This document shows, in pieces, positions 50,443 to 59,544 of a stretch of 64,000 bases of DNA. A program made the position numbers and the translations under genes. The stretch comes from Hydrogenovibrio crunogenus (GTDB taxonomy: Bacteria > Pseudomonadota > Gammaproteobacteria > Thiomicrospirales > Thiomicrospiraceae). Every line of letters begins with the position of its first letter. Positions within the stretch are counted from its first letter, which is position 1. The notes below the pieces were generated by a model, which had not been told where the DNA came from, ran no database searches, and saw only the letters and a program-made list of their open reading frames with translations. Location of the stretch: the NCBI RefSeq assembly GCF_004786015.1, contig NZ_CP032096.1:1364001-1428000 (forward strand), in the 5' to 3' direction.

Positions 50443-51327
50443 TTACCCTTTTACTGCAGCTGCAGCCGCCGCCACTTCATCAGCGAAGTTTGTTTCTTCA
50501 ATTTCAATCCCTTCACCCACTTCTAGGCGAACAAAATTAGAAACTGACGCATCAGCAGCTTTCAACAATTTCTCAACTGTTTGATCAGGGTCTTTCACAA
50601 ATGCTTGACCTAGTAGCGTAATTTCTTGCAAATACTTACGCATACGACCATCAATCATTTTTTCAATGATTTCAGCTGGCTTACCAGAATCTTGCGCTTG
50701 CTCGATTTGGAACTTACGCTCTTTTTCCAACATCTCTTGGTCAACATCATCAGCAGAGATTGCAGAAGGGTTCGCAGCCGCAACATGCATTGCAATATCA
50801 CGTACTAGTGCATCATCACCACCATTCACAGCAACAACCACACCGATTTTCTCACCATGTTGGTATTTACCGATAGTACCATTTGATTCAACCAACTCAA
50901 CACGACGTACCGCCATGTTCTCACCGATTTTACCAATCATTTCACGACGCTTTTCATCAATCGTTTGACCATTTGCCATTTTTTCATTCATTAGCGCGTC
51001 AACATCAATTGTGCCTGTCGCTAATACAATCGCTGCGATTTCATCTGCGAATGCTTTAAAGTCATCACCTTTTGCAACGAAGTCTGTTTCACAGTTCACT
51101 TCAACAATTGCGGCTTTTTTCTTATCATCAGAAACTGCAATTGCAATCACACCTTCTGCTGCAGTTCTACCTGCCTTTTTATCTGCCCCTGCCATACCTT
51201 TCTTACGAAGAAACTCAATCGCTTCTTCCATGTTTCCATCAGTTTCAGCAAGTGCTTTTTTACAATCCATCATGCCTGCGCCAGTTGCTTCACGCAGTTC
51301 TTTTACCATAGATGCAGTAACAGCCAT
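50443..51327 (-). CDS. tsf: Translation elongation factor Ts
   Basis: 294 residues. TGAGMMDCKKALAE and VEVNCETDFVAKGDDF are the family motifs. It exchanges GDP on EF-Tu. Between rpsB and pyrH. Confidence 0.98.
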   Translation of the reverse strand: MAVTASMVKELREATGAGMMDCKKALAETDGNMEEAIEFLRKKGMAGADKKAGRTAAEGVIAIAVSDDKKKAAIVEVNCETDFVAKGDDFKAFADEIAAIVLATGTIDVDALMNEKMANGQTIDEKRREMIGKIGENMAVRRVELVESNGTIGKYQHGEKIGVVVAVNGGDDALVRDIAMHVAAANPSAISADDVDQEMLEKERKFQIEQAQDSGKPAEIIEKMIDGRMRKYLQEITLLGQAFVKDPDQTVEKLLKAADASVSNFVRLEVGEGIEIEETNFADEVAAAAAAVKG

Positions 51328-51361
51328 TTTTTAGACCTCAAATAAGTTTAATAAATTGAAA

Positions 51362-51386
51362 GGCCTGGAAAGAATTCACCAGGCCT
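51362..51386 (-). terminator. rpsB-tsf intergenic hairpin made from two CCAGGCCTGG-like units
   Basis: On the minus strand GGCCTGG (51379-51385) can pair with CCAGGCC (51362-51368) across a 10-base loop, followed by TTTC. Each arm is part of a palindrome unit: an exact CCAGGCCTGG at 51379-51388 and a partial copy at 51360-51369. In E. coli this gap holds a partial terminator that lowers tsf expression relative to rpsB, so the same role is plausible. Confidence 0.55.
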
Positions 51387-51418
51387 GGTTGTTTTTGAAA
51401 GGGCGTACCGTTTAAAAA

Positions 51419-52153
51419 TTAAGCTTCTGCTTTCTCTTCAACGAACTCATCACCTTCCACTGCTGTTGTAATAGAACCTTTACCTTCATTAATCGCATCT
51501 GCAGCGGCAGAAAGGTATAAAGATACAGCGCGAACAGCATCATCGTTACCAGGAATAACGTAATCAACACCGTTAGGATCATTGTTTGTATCAACAACAC
51601 CAACGACTGGAATACCTAGGTTCTTCGCTTCTTGAATCGCAATTTTTTCATTACCTGTATCGATAATGAAGATCGCATCAGGCATAGCGCGCATATCTTT
51701 AATCCCACCTAAAGAAAGCTCAAGCTTCGCTTTTTGGCGTGAACGCATTAACGCTTCTTTTTTCGTGATTTTTTCAAACGTACCATCTTGCTCTTGAACT
51801 TCAAGGTCTTTCAGGTTCTTGATTGACTGTTTGATTGTTTTGAAGTTAGTCAACATCCCACCTAACCAACGGTGGTTGACATAAGGCATACCGCAACGCT
51901 GTGCTTCTTGAGCAACTAGATCGCCTGCTGCACGTTTAGTCCCTACAAATAAAACCGTCCCTTTTTTCGCAGCGATACCACCTAAGAAGTTCAATGCATC
52001 ATTGAACATTGGCAATGTTTTTTCTAAGTTAACAATGTGAATTTTGTTACGAGCACCAAAGATGTACTCACCCATTTTCGGGTTCCAATAACGCGTTTGA
52101 TGTCCGAAGTGAACACCCGCTTCTAGCATTTGGCGCATAGTGACTTTAGCCAT
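51419..52153 (-). CDS. rpsB: 30S ribosomal protein S2
   Basis: 244 residues from the ATG at 52153 ([13 protein letters not shown]), which follows ATGGAGAAAATC; an in-frame ATG at 52165 adds four residues. RPSB motifs [18 protein letters not shown] and [19 protein letters not shown] are complete. The C-terminal tail is acidic. Its long leader can fold into three helices (52181-52243). It begins the rpsB-tsf-pyrH-frr series and is divergent from map. Confidence 0.98.
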   Translation of the reverse strand: MAKVTMRQMLEAGVHFGHQTRYWNPKMGEYIFGARNKIHIVNLEKTLPMFNDALNFLGGIAAKKGTVLFVGTKRAAGDLVAQEAQRCGMPYVNHRWLGGMLTNFKTIKQSIKNLKDLEVQEQDGTFEKITKKEALMRSRQKAKLELSLGGIKDMRAMPDAIFIIDTGNEKIAIQEAKNLGIPVVGVVDTNNDPNGVDYVIPGNDDAVRAVSLYLSAAADAINEGKGSITTAVEGDEFVEEKAEA

Positions 52154-52180
52154 GATTTTCTCCATATTGGGTTATGCCTC

Positions 52181-52243
52181 CGCCTGCCCATCAAACGAAC
52201 CAGATTAATGAAACTGGCACCCCGTTTGATGTGTCGGCAGGCG
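52181..52243 (-). ncRNA. Structured leader of rpsB, possible S2 autoregulatory element
   Basis: In the 5' untranslated region of rpsB, three nested helices are visible: CGCCTGCC/GGCAGGCG (8 bp), CATCAAACG/CGTTTGATG (9 bp) and CCAG/CTGG (4 bp, loop TTTCATTAAT). The internal loop on the 5' side of the innermost helix contains GGGGTGC. The structure ends about 28 bases before the start codon, close to the ribosome-binding site. Autogenous control of rpsB-tsf by S2 through its leader is known in E. coli and related bacteria; identity as that element is inferred. Confidence 0.65.
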
Positions 52244-52354
52244 TGTGGATTTTCTGTTAAAATTACCTTCATTCGAAAGGCGGCGCATTTATACCATGAA
52301 AGCGCGAAACCTTCAAGTATTATTGAATTTTACAATCACTTTTTTGGAAGCTCA

Positions 52355-53161
52355 ATGGCAATTAAGATTAAAACGAAACAAGAACTGGAAAAACTTCGTA
52401 TCGCCGGCAAACTGGCTGCCGATGTACTGGTAATGATTGAACCTTATGTAAAGCCCGGTATTTCTACTGGCGAGCTTAACGACATCATGGCAAAACACAT
52501 GACTGACGTGCAAGGCACGACTTCCGCAACTTTAGGGTACCATGGCTTCCCTTCTGAAAGCTGTATTTCAGTCAATGACGTTGTTTGTCACGGCATCCCT
52601 GAACATGACAAAAAACTTAAAAAAGGTGATATCGTCAATATTGATGTCACGGTTATCAAGGATGGTTATTTTGGTGACAACAGCATGATGTTCGAAGTGG
52701 GCGAAGTAAAGCCTTTCGCACACAAGCTTTGCCAAGTCGCACACGAATGTTTATGGTTGGGCATTGAAGCTGTCAAGCCAAAAGCAACGCTTTACGATAT
52801 TGCTTATGCAATTGAAACCCATGCGCACAACAATCACTTTTCCGTGGTAAAAGAATATTGTGGACACGGCATCGGATCAGAATTCCATGAAGAACCTCAA
52901 GTCGTTCACTATACCCAACCAGAATTAAAAGATATTATCCTAGAAGAAGGCATGGTTTTTACCATCGAACCGATGATCAACCAAGGTAAATCAAACGTTA
53001 AAACACTTGGGCCGAATAAAAAATACCCAGAAAACACGATCTTCCCAGTCAAAACAGCCGATCGAAAACTTTCTGCACAGTGGGAACACACTATTGCCGT
53101 AACCAAAGAAGGTTATGAAGTGCTGACCCTTCGCCCCAACGAAAAGCCGGTACTTCCATAA
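52355..53161 (+). CDS. map: Methionine aminopeptidase, type I
   Basis: 268 residues from the ATG at 52355 (MAIKIKTKQELEKLRIAG); a longer reading frame upstream overlaps the rpsB leader and is unlike the family. Metal ligands are found in the NIDVTVIKDGYFGDNS, GHGIGSEFHEEP and FTIEPMI motifs. It removes the initiator Met from nascent proteins. It is divergent from rpsB, as in many gamma-proteobacteria, and 27 bp upstream of glnD. Confidence 0.96.
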   Translation: MAIKIKTKQELEKLRIAGKLAADVLVMIEPYVKPGISTGELNDIMAKHMTDVQGTTSATLGYHGFPSESCISVNDVVCHGIPEHDKKLKKGDIVNIDVTVIKDGYFGDNSMMFEVGEVKPFAHKLCQVAHECLWLGIEAVKPKATLYDIAYAIETHAHNNHFSVVKEYCGHGIGSEFHEEPQVVHYTQPELKDIILEEGMVFTIEPMINQGKSNVKTLGPNKKYPENTIFPVKTADRKLSAQWEHTIAVTKEGYEVLTLRPNEKPVLP

Positions 53162-53188
53162 GTCACCGCAACCACAAGGAACTCAAGT

Positions 53189-55855
53189 ATGGCAACCTTA
53201 TCAGACAAGCAAGCTTCACCTCACTCTCCAAGCTTTGTCTATAACCTAGACCATGAAGACCGAAATACCTCATTAAAAAGTGGTCGCGCCGTATTGACAG
53301 ACTTCAATGAGCAACAGTTTGTAAAATTCGACAAGGGTTGCTCAATCGAAACGCTGCTCAAAGAAAGAACATCTTTCATTGATCAACTGCTTAAAAAGAT
53401 TTGGGAACATTTTTTCTCCAAAGAAGAGTGTGAACAGCTTACACTTGTGGCTGTCGGTGGTTATGGGCGGGGTGAACTCCAACCTTACTCAGACATTGAC
53501 TTATTGATTTTGGGTGAAAATTTTGCCGATTTACAACCCAAAATAGTTGAATTCATCACTTATCTTTGGGACATTGGTTTTGAGGTTGGTCATGCAGTAC
53601 GAAACCTGGAAGACTGCATTGAAGCTGGTCGAGAAGATGTCACCACAGCCACGAATTTACTGGAAGCAAGATGGCTTGCGGGAAAGTATGAACAGTTCCT
53701 GTCGTTACAAAACCTGTTTAACCTAAAATCATTTTGGCCCAGCCATGAGTTTTTCCAAGCCAAGCTGGAAGAACAGGAAAAACGCCACAAGCGCTACAAT
53801 AATACCTTGTATCAGCTTGAACCCAACATCAAAGAAAGCCCGGGCGGATTGAGAGACATTCAGACCATTCTTTGGGTTGCAAAAAGACACTTTGGTGCCA
53901 GCTCATTGCAAGAGCTGATGCAACACAACTTCATCGCTTTACAGGAATATAAAGAAATCCAAGCGGCTTATCTTTATTTAAACCGTATTCGATTCGCATT
54001 ACATCGTTTGAAAAAACGCCATGAAGACCGCTTGTTATTCGATCACCAACAGCAATTGGCTGAATTACTCAACCATGATGACCGACCTGAACACAATGAT
54101 AGCATAAAAGCAGTTGAAGCCTTTATGAAGCCCTACTATCGAAATGCGCATATCGTGGCCAGACTGAATGAAATTTTATTACAGCATTTTAAAGAAGAAA
54201 TCTATCACTTCTCTGAAGACAAAATCGAACCGATCAACCCACGCTTTCGCATCATCAACAATTATCTGGATGTGGTGAAAGAGAATCTTTTTGCCAAAAA
54301 CCCAACGGCACTGCTTGAGATTTTCATCATTATTGAAAATTACCAGCACCTAATTCAAGGCATTCGATCTCGCACCATTCGTTTGATTCGAAACCACCTA
54401 CACTTAATTGACGACCAGTTTCGGTCAGACCCAATCAATAAGGCGCTATTTATCGAGATTTTTCGTCAACCCAAAGGGGTAAATGCGGCCGTCAAACGTA
54501 TGTATGCTTATGGCATTCTAGGAGCATATCTACCAAGTTTTAAGAAAATAACCGGCTTGATGCAGTTTAATATCTTTCACGCTTACACAGTAGACGAACA
54601 TACCATTCTCGTGATTCGAAATCTGAGACGGTTTTTCATTAAACAACATGCCTACGAATTTCCAACCGCACATCAGATCGCAACCCAACTATGTAAGCCA
54701 GAAATCTTACTGCTTGCCGGTTTGTTTCATGACATCGCCAAAGGCCGTAATGGCGCCCATGAAAAACTAGGAGCGGTAGACGCCAAAGCATTCAGTCAAA
54801 AACACAACCTGAACAAAAACGACACCGACTTACTCAGCTGGTTGGTTTTACGGCACCTGGACTTTTCTTATGTTGCCCAGAAAAAAGATCTTTCCGATCC
54901 AGAAATTATTCAGCAATTTGCCGAAAAAGTCGGCACACAACAACGACTGGATTATCTGTACCTGTTAACCCTTGCCGATGTCAGATCAACCTCGGATGAA
55001 GTTTGGAACGACTGGAAAAACCAACTTTTCTTACAGCTATATCACAATACCACCCAAGCATTAGACAGCTCTTCAAGCCAACCTAGAGATCGGGTAAAAC
55101 AAGCCATTTTCAACAAAGAAAAAGCCAGTGAATTGTTGAAAAAAAGAGGCTTAATTCCAATGCACTTCCAAGGATTTTGGCAAGCGTTTGAGCAAACCGA
55201 TTTTTTCAATCGTCAAAGCGCGGCAGAAATTGCTCGAATTACCCGAGTGCTTTTTGAAGAAGATCATGAAGCGATTAATATTCATCTTCAACCCACCACT
55301 TCTCGTGGCGCGACCGAATTAATTATTTACATGCATGATCGTGACTATCTATTCGCCCAGTTCACTCAAATCATAGACAAACTTGACCTGAATATTGTGG
55401 AAGCCAAAATCTATTCAGGTGAAGATGATATGACACTGGTCATTATCTATCTCTTAAACCGAGAAAGTACCAGTATTACCGATCCGATGATTTTGGCTGA
55501 AATTGAAGAAACATTGAAACATCAACTTTTCTTGAAAGACGACACCACCCCGCCTACTCAACCGGAACCCAGACGTATTCGCGTCTTTGAAATGCCCACG
55601 CATATTCAGTTTCAAGAGATTAATGAAGAGCTGACCGAACTAAGCATCAGCACGAAGGACATTCCAGGCCTGCTCGCCAAAATTGGTCAAGCATTCAAGT
55701 CCTGTAAAATCCGTGTTCATGATGCCAAAATCAATACCGTGGGGGAAAAGGCTGAAGACACCTTTATGATCAGTTCAACGACGAATGAATCCATTCATAC
55801 TCGTCACAGCCAGGAAGAATTAAAACAAGCCTTACTGAATAACATTGAACAATAA
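53189..55855 (+). CDS. glnD: Uridylyltransferase/uridylyl-removing enzyme GlnD
   Basis: 888 residues, the expected length. The nucleotidyltransferase motif is VGGYGRGELQPYSDIDLLIL (about 88-107), the HD domain is LFHDIAKG near residue 512, and two C-terminal ACT domains lie at about 705-780 and 815-888. It adds UMP to PII proteins when nitrogen is low and removes it when glutamine is high. Downstream of map in the usual order; dapD follows further on. Confidence 0.97.
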   Translation: MATLSDKQASPHSPSFVYNLDHEDRNTSLKSGRAVLTDFNEQQFVKFDKGCSIETLLKERTSFIDQLLKKIWEHFFSKEECEQLTLVAVGGYGRGELQPYSDIDLLILGENFADLQPKIVEFITYLWDIGFEVGHAVRNLEDCIEAGREDVTTATNLLEARWLAGKYEQFLSLQNLFNLKSFWPSHEFFQAKLEEQEKRHKRYNNTLYQLEPNIKESPGGLRDIQTILWVAKRHFGASSLQELMQHNFIALQEYKEIQAAYLYLNRIRFALHRLKKRHEDRLLFDHQQQLAELLNHDDRPEHNDSIKAVEAFMKPYYRNAHIVARLNEILLQHFKEEIYHFSEDKIEPINPRFRIINNYLDVVKENLFAKNPTALLEIFIIIENYQHLIQGIRSRTIRLIRNHLHLIDDQFRSDPINKALFIEIFRQPKGVNAAVKRMYAYGILGAYLPSFKKITGLMQFNIFHAYTVDEHTILVIRNLRRFFIKQHAYEFPTAHQIATQLCKPEILLLAGLFHDIAKGRNGAHEKLGAVDAKAFSQKHNLNKNDTDLLSWLVLRHLDFSYVAQKKDLSDPEIIQQFAEKVGTQQRLDYLYLLTLADVRSTSDEVWNDWKNQLFLQLYHNTTQALDSSSSQPRDRVKQAIFNKEKASELLKKRGLIPMHFQGFWQAFEQTDFFNRQSAAEIARITRVLFEEDHEAINIHLQPTTSRGATELIIYMHDRDYLFAQFTQIIDKLDLNIVEAKIYSGEDDMTLVIIYLLNRESTSITDPMILAEIEETLKHQLFLKDDTTPPTQPEPRRIRVFEMPTHIQFQEINEELTELSISTKDIPGLLAKIGQAFKSCKIRVHDAKINTVGEKAEDTFMISSTTNESIHTRHSQEELKQALLNNIEQ

Positions 55856-55865
55856 AATCACACTT

Positions 55866-56237
55866 TTAAACTTCAAACAACTCAAAAGCATTATTATCCA
55901 AATCCTTAATAAATAAGGCTTTTCTACCCGATTGACTTTTGGTATACACCCAATCATTCTGCTGTAGAAAAGCTTCATATTCAGCAACCGAATCCACCCT
56001 CAAAGCAAAGTGATAATCTCGCCCGCCATGCTCAGGCCTGGTGGTTTTTTCATTTGGATTAGGAAGCTGCATGATATGCAGACTTTGTCCGCTCAATAAG
56101 TCCAACCAATATCCGGGAAACCCTAAATTCGGTCGTTCAAGCCGTTCCAATCCAAGCAATTCCTGATAAAATTTCAACGCCCTTTCAGCATCTTCAACAA
56201 TAATACTGACATGATCAAAACCCAACACTTTTGCCAT
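55866..56237 (-). CDS. VOC/glyoxalase-fold protein
   Basis: 123 residues in two beta-alpha-beta repeats. The first carries LGFDHVSIIVEDAERALKFYQ with a likely metal His, the second ends in LDNNAFELFEV with a Glu. The family includes glyoxalase I, dioxygenases and resistance proteins; the substrate is not evident. Inserted between glnD and dapD on the other strand. Confidence 0.85.
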   Translation of the reverse strand: MAKVLGFDHVSIIVEDAERALKFYQELLGLERLERPNLGFPGYWLDLLSGQSLHIMQLPNPNEKTTRPEHGGRDYHFALRVDSVAEYEAFLQQNDWVYTKSQSGRKALFIKDLDNNAFELFEV

Positions 56238-56321
56238 GATAAATTCCTTAAAAATGCTATAATTGTAAAAATTTTTAAAATTTAAATTAACTGAATAGAA
56301 TTAAAACAAATAGGAAATCAA

Positions 56322-57149
56322 ATGTCAGCAGATTTACAAAAAGTCATTGAAGAAGCCTTTGAGCGTCGTGCCGAAATCACACCAAAAACCGTTGATGCTG
56401 AAACCAAAGAAGCCATCAACGAAGCCATCATGCTTTTAGATTCAGGGAAAATGCGTGTTGCAGAGCAAAAAGGCGTAGGTGACTGGCAAGTTAATGAGTG
56501 GCTAAAGAAAGCTGTTTTACTGTCTTTCCGTACAGAAGAAAACACGGTTATGAATTCTTCTGAAACACGCTATTTTGATAAAGTGCCTTCAAAATTTGTT
56601 GACTGGTCTCAAGCGGATTTTGAACAAGCAGGTATTCGTGTGGTTCCGCCAGCAATGGCTCGCCGTGGATCCTTTATCGCGCCAAGCTCCGTTCTAATGC
56701 CATCTTATGTCAATATCGGTGCGTATGTAGATTCAGGTTCAATGGTCGACACCTGGGCGACAGTGGGTTCTTGTGCTCAAATTGGTAAAAATGTTCATCT
56801 TTCAGGTGGTGTTGGGATTGGTGGTGTGCTTGAGCCACTTCAAGCCGCTCCGACCATTATTGAAGATAACTGTTTCATTGGCGCTCGCTCTGAAGTGGTT
56901 GAAGGCGTCATCGTTGAAGAAGGTTCGGTTATCTCAATGGGTGTATACATCGGTCAATCAACTCGTATCTATGATCGTGAAACAGGTGAAATCCATTATG
57001 GTCGTGTTCCTGCAGGTTCGGTTGTTGTTTCCGGAAACCTTCCTTCTAAGGATGGAACTTACAGCCTATACTGTGCGGTCATTGTTAAAAAAGTGGATGC
57101 TAAAACACTTGGAAAAGTGGGCATCAATGAATTACTAAGAGATATTTAA
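56322..57149 (+). CDS. dapD: Tetrahydrodipicolinate N-succinyltransferase
   Basis: 275 residues. A left-handed beta-helix with [18 protein letters not shown] and [19 protein letters not shown] motifs is complete. It makes N-succinyl-2-amino-6-ketopimelate in the succinylase branch of lysine/diaminopimelate synthesis. It is followed by yffB-like and dapE genes, the common gamma-proteobacterial order. Confidence 0.97.
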   Translation: MSADLQKVIEEAFERRAEITPKTVDAETKEAINEAIMLLDSGKMRVAEQKGVGDWQVNEWLKKAVLLSFRTEENTVMNSSETRYFDKVPSKFVDWSQADFEQAGIRVVPPAMARRGSFIAPSSVLMPSYVNIGAYVDSGSMVDTWATVGSCAQIGKNVHLSGGVGIGGVLEPLQAAPTIIEDNCFIGARSEVVEGVIVEEGSVISMGVYIGQSTRIYDRETGEIHYGRVPAGSVVVSGNLPSKDGTYSLYCAVIVKKVDAKTLGKVGINELLRDI

Positions 57150-57170
57150 TCTTATTTCAGTAATCCATTA

Positions 57171-57195
57171 AATCCCCGCTCCTGCGGGGATTTTT
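57171..57195 (+). terminator. Intrinsic terminator of dapD
   Basis: AATCCCCGC and GCGGGGATT form a 9-bp stem with loop TCCT, followed by T's. It lies between dapD and the ArsC-family gene. Confidence 0.88.
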
Positions 57196-57224
57196 GCATC
57201 TACCTTCTCAATTTAGGACTTTTT

Positions 57225-57569
57225 ATGAATAAACTATTCGGTATTTCAAATTGTGACACGGTTCGCAAAGCGAAAAAATGGCTTGAAGCAAACCAGATTG
57301 ATTTTGAATACATCGATTTTCGAAAAGATCAATTTTCCAAAGAAGACATTGAAGCTTGGCTGAAAAAAATCTCCTTTGAAGACATCGTTAACCAGCGCAG
57401 CAAAGCATGGAAAGCATTAACAGATGAACAAAAACATGATTTAATAGAAAACAAACAGTTTGCGTTATTACTTGACACCCCAACATTGATTAAACGTCCA
57501 GTATTACAAACGTCTGAAACTATCCTCTTCGGATTTAAAGAAGCGCAATATCAAGAACAATTTGCTTAA
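57225..57569 (+). CDS. ArsC/Spx-family protein (YffB-like)
   Basis: 114 residues in a thioredoxin-like fold; the single N-terminal Cys is in GISNCDTVRKAKKWLE, where active arsenate reductases have a catalytic Cys. The rest (LDTPTLIKRPVLQ) also matches YffB. YffB has glutathione-dependent reductase-like features, but the role next to dapE is unknown. It lies between dapD and dapE, where this gene is conserved in gamma-proteobacteria. Confidence 0.88.
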   Translation: MNKLFGISNCDTVRKAKKWLEANQIDFEYIDFRKDQFSKEDIEAWLKKISFEDIVNQRSKAWKALTDEQKHDLIENKQFALLLDTPTLIKRPVLQTSETILFGFKEAQYQEQFA

Positions 57570-57603
57570 ATTTTTATAAGCCATACTTATCTGGAAACAC
57601 AAG

Positions 57604-58740
57604 ATGTCAGAAACCATTCAACTTGCTCAAAAGCTGATTCAAACTGAATCGGTCACGCCAAATGACAACGGCTGCCAAAGCCTTATCGCCGATTACTTAA
57701 AGCCACTTGGCTTTGAAATCGAATCAATGCCTTTTGGTGAGGTCGAAAATTTATGGGCAAGAGCAGGCACAGATGGACCGGTTATCGTTTTTGCAGGCCA
57801 TACGGATGTCGTTCCAACCGGACCGGAAGAACGATGGACACACCCCCCTTTCTCTGCGCACATTGATGCCGATGGCATGATGTACGGACGCGGCACCGCT
57901 GATATGAAAAGTAGCATCGCCTGTTTTATGGTGGCAACCAAACAATTCATCACACAATATCCAGATTTTAAAGGTTCGATCGCCTACCTTATTACCAGCG
58001 ACGAAGAAGGCCCAGCGGTCAATGGAACCGTAAAAGTCATAGAAGCTTTGGAAGCCCGTAATGAAAAGTTTGAATATTGCCTGGTCGGAGAACCTTCCAG
58101 CAGCAATACATTAGGGGATTCAATTAAAAACGGACGCAGAGGTTCCTTAAGCGGACATTTGACAGTAAAAGGAATTCAAGGGCATATTGCTTATCCGCAA
58201 CTGGCTGAAAATCCGATCCATACCCTTTCGCCTGCCTTAAATGACATGGTAAACAAGGTTTGGGATCAAGGGAATGATTACTTCCCACCGACGTCGTTTC
58301 AGGTTTCCAACGTGCATGCCGGAACAGGCGCAACCAATGTAATTCCTGGGGATTGTGTCGTTGACTTTAATTTCCGTTTTTCAACCGAGCAAACACCGGA
58401 AAGTTTAAAAGCAGGCATTCATCACATCTTAGACTCACATCAACTCAACTATGATTTGGATTGGAATTTATCAGGACTACCCTTTATCACGCCTGCAGAT
58501 GGTGAGTTAATCCAAGCGGTCTCAAAAGCAATCGAACAGGAAATGGGAGCGGCTCCCGAACTTTCTACTGGTGGTGGCACCTCAGATGGTCGCTTTATTG
58601 CGCAGACAGGGGCACAAGTGATTGAATTAGGGCCTTTAAATGATACCATTCATAAAATAGATGAACGTGTCAGCGTATCCGATTTAGAAAAATTAACTCA
58701 AATCTATCTCAACACCCTGATTAACATATTGGTGAAGTAA
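57604..58740 (+). CDS. dapE: Succinyl-diaminopimelate desuccinylase
   Basis: 378 residues in the M20 fold. Metal-binding motifs are [19 protein letters not shown] and the [22 protein letters not shown] is typical of DapE. It removes succinate from N-succinyl-LL-diaminopimelate. The stop codon is immediately followed by the start of a small membrane-protein gene, so they share a transcript. Confidence 0.96.
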   Translation: MSETIQLAQKLIQTESVTPNDNGCQSLIADYLKPLGFEIESMPFGEVENLWARAGTDGPVIVFAGHTDVVPTGPEERWTHPPFSAHIDADGMMYGRGTADMKSSIACFMVATKQFITQYPDFKGSIAYLITSDEEGPAVNGTVKVIEALEARNEKFEYCLVGEPSSSNTLGDSIKNGRRGSLSGHLTVKGIQGHIAYPQLAENPIHTLSPALNDMVNKVWDQGNDYFPPTSFQVSNVHAGTGATNVIPGDCVVDFNFRFSTEQTPESLKAGIHHILDSHQLNYDLDWNLSGLPFITPADGELIQAVSKAIEQEMGAAPELSTGGGTSDGRFIAQTGAQVIELGPLNDTIHKIDERVSVSDLEKLTQIYLNTLINILVK

Positions 58741-58950
58741 ATGCTTTCAATCATTCTACAAATACTCGCACTGGTTATTTTCATTGCTCTCATATGGCCG
58801 TACGTCAAGAAAGAGCGATGGAAAGAAAAATTTATCGACAATAAACAAGCCCGCACAGTGCTGATTGTTTTTGTTTTAATTCTATTATTTATGGTGGGGT
58901 TATCATTCTTTTTTGATACCCTTTACCCTATTGAACGAATTGATCACTAA
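58741..58950 (+). CDS. Small membrane protein of unknown function
   Basis: 69 residues with two hydrophobic segments (about residues 3-19 and 39-61) separated by a charged loop (VKKERWKEKFIDNKQ). Its ATG follows the dapE stop with no gap, so it is almost surely co-transcribed and perhaps coupled. I recognise no family. Confidence 0.6.
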   Translation: MLSIILQILALVIFIALIWPYVKKERWKEKFIDNKQARTVLIVFVLILLFMVGLSFFFDTLYPIERIDH

Positions 58951-58982
58951 TTCAAATTATTGACTTATTTAGGAGTTAAAGA

Positions 58983-59471
58983 ATGGCAAAAGCCGCTGAA
59001 AGCCAATTGATTTCTGAATCCGTACTGGGTTCAGATTTAACGCAAGAAGATTGTGAAATCTTGTCCGAGATTGTAAAACAAAAAAATCTGACAAAAGAAG
59101 AAGTGCTTTTCGAACCAGATACGCTGGATGGTAATCTGTATATCCTAGTAGAAGGTAAACTGGACATCTTAAAGGTGATCAATCCTAACAAGACCATTCA
59201 CATCAACACCTTGAAAAAAGGCTCTTTAATTGGTGAATTAAGCTTTATCGATGGCATTGCGCATACCATGCGCTTACAAGCTCGTAATGAGGCAACGGTT
59301 CTGATTATTCACCGTGATGAGTTTGAAACGCTCGGCGAGCACAATCCTAAACTCATGTTCAATGTCATGAAATCCATCCTTCGATTCTCGCACCATTTAC
59401 AACGCAGAATGCTGCAGGAAAACCTAGAGATGTTACGTCTCGTCCAAAGTGAGTATATGACGCAATATTAA
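58983..59471 (+). CDS. Cyclic-nucleotide-binding (CAP_ED) domain protein
   Basis: 162 residues, nearly all one CAP_ED domain: EEVLFEPDTLDGNLYILVEGKLDI leads to the cap region LKKGSLIGELSFIDGIAHTMRL, where a phosphate-binding GELSF segment is seen. No DNA-binding domain follows, so it is not a CRP-type regulator. A C-terminal helix may dimerise. It is 32 bp downstream of the small membrane protein gene. Confidence 0.8.
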   Translation: MAKAAESQLISESVLGSDLTQEDCEILSEIVKQKNLTKEEVLFEPDTLDGNLYILVEGKLDILKVINPNKTIHINTLKKGSLIGELSFIDGIAHTMRLQARNEATVLIIHRDEFETLGEHNPKLMFNVMKSILRFSHHLQRRMLQENLEMLRLVQSEYMTQY

Positions 59472-59492
59472 ACGTCGTTTGCTCATACTTTT

Positions 59493-59528
59493 TAAAAAAA
59501 GGATAAACAAAGTCTTTATCCTTTTTTA
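59493..59528. terminator. Bidirectional intrinsic terminator (CAP_ED gene / NSS transporter)
   Basis: AAAAAAGGATAAA and TTTATCCTTTTTT flank a short loop, with A- and T-rich ends on both strands. It separates convergent transcripts. Confidence 0.85.
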
Positions 59529-59544
59529 CTTCCCACCGTTCATT

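Noticed and set aside
50666-51334. Open frames on the plus strand opposite tsf
   Set aside because: They have no ribosome-binding site, no family resemblance and exist because tsf codon use makes the opposite strand open.
52130-52354. Extended N-terminus for map from an upstream ATG
   Set aside because: It would run through the rpsB leader and the extra residues do not resemble MAP; the ATG at 52355 has a GGAAG ribosome-binding site.
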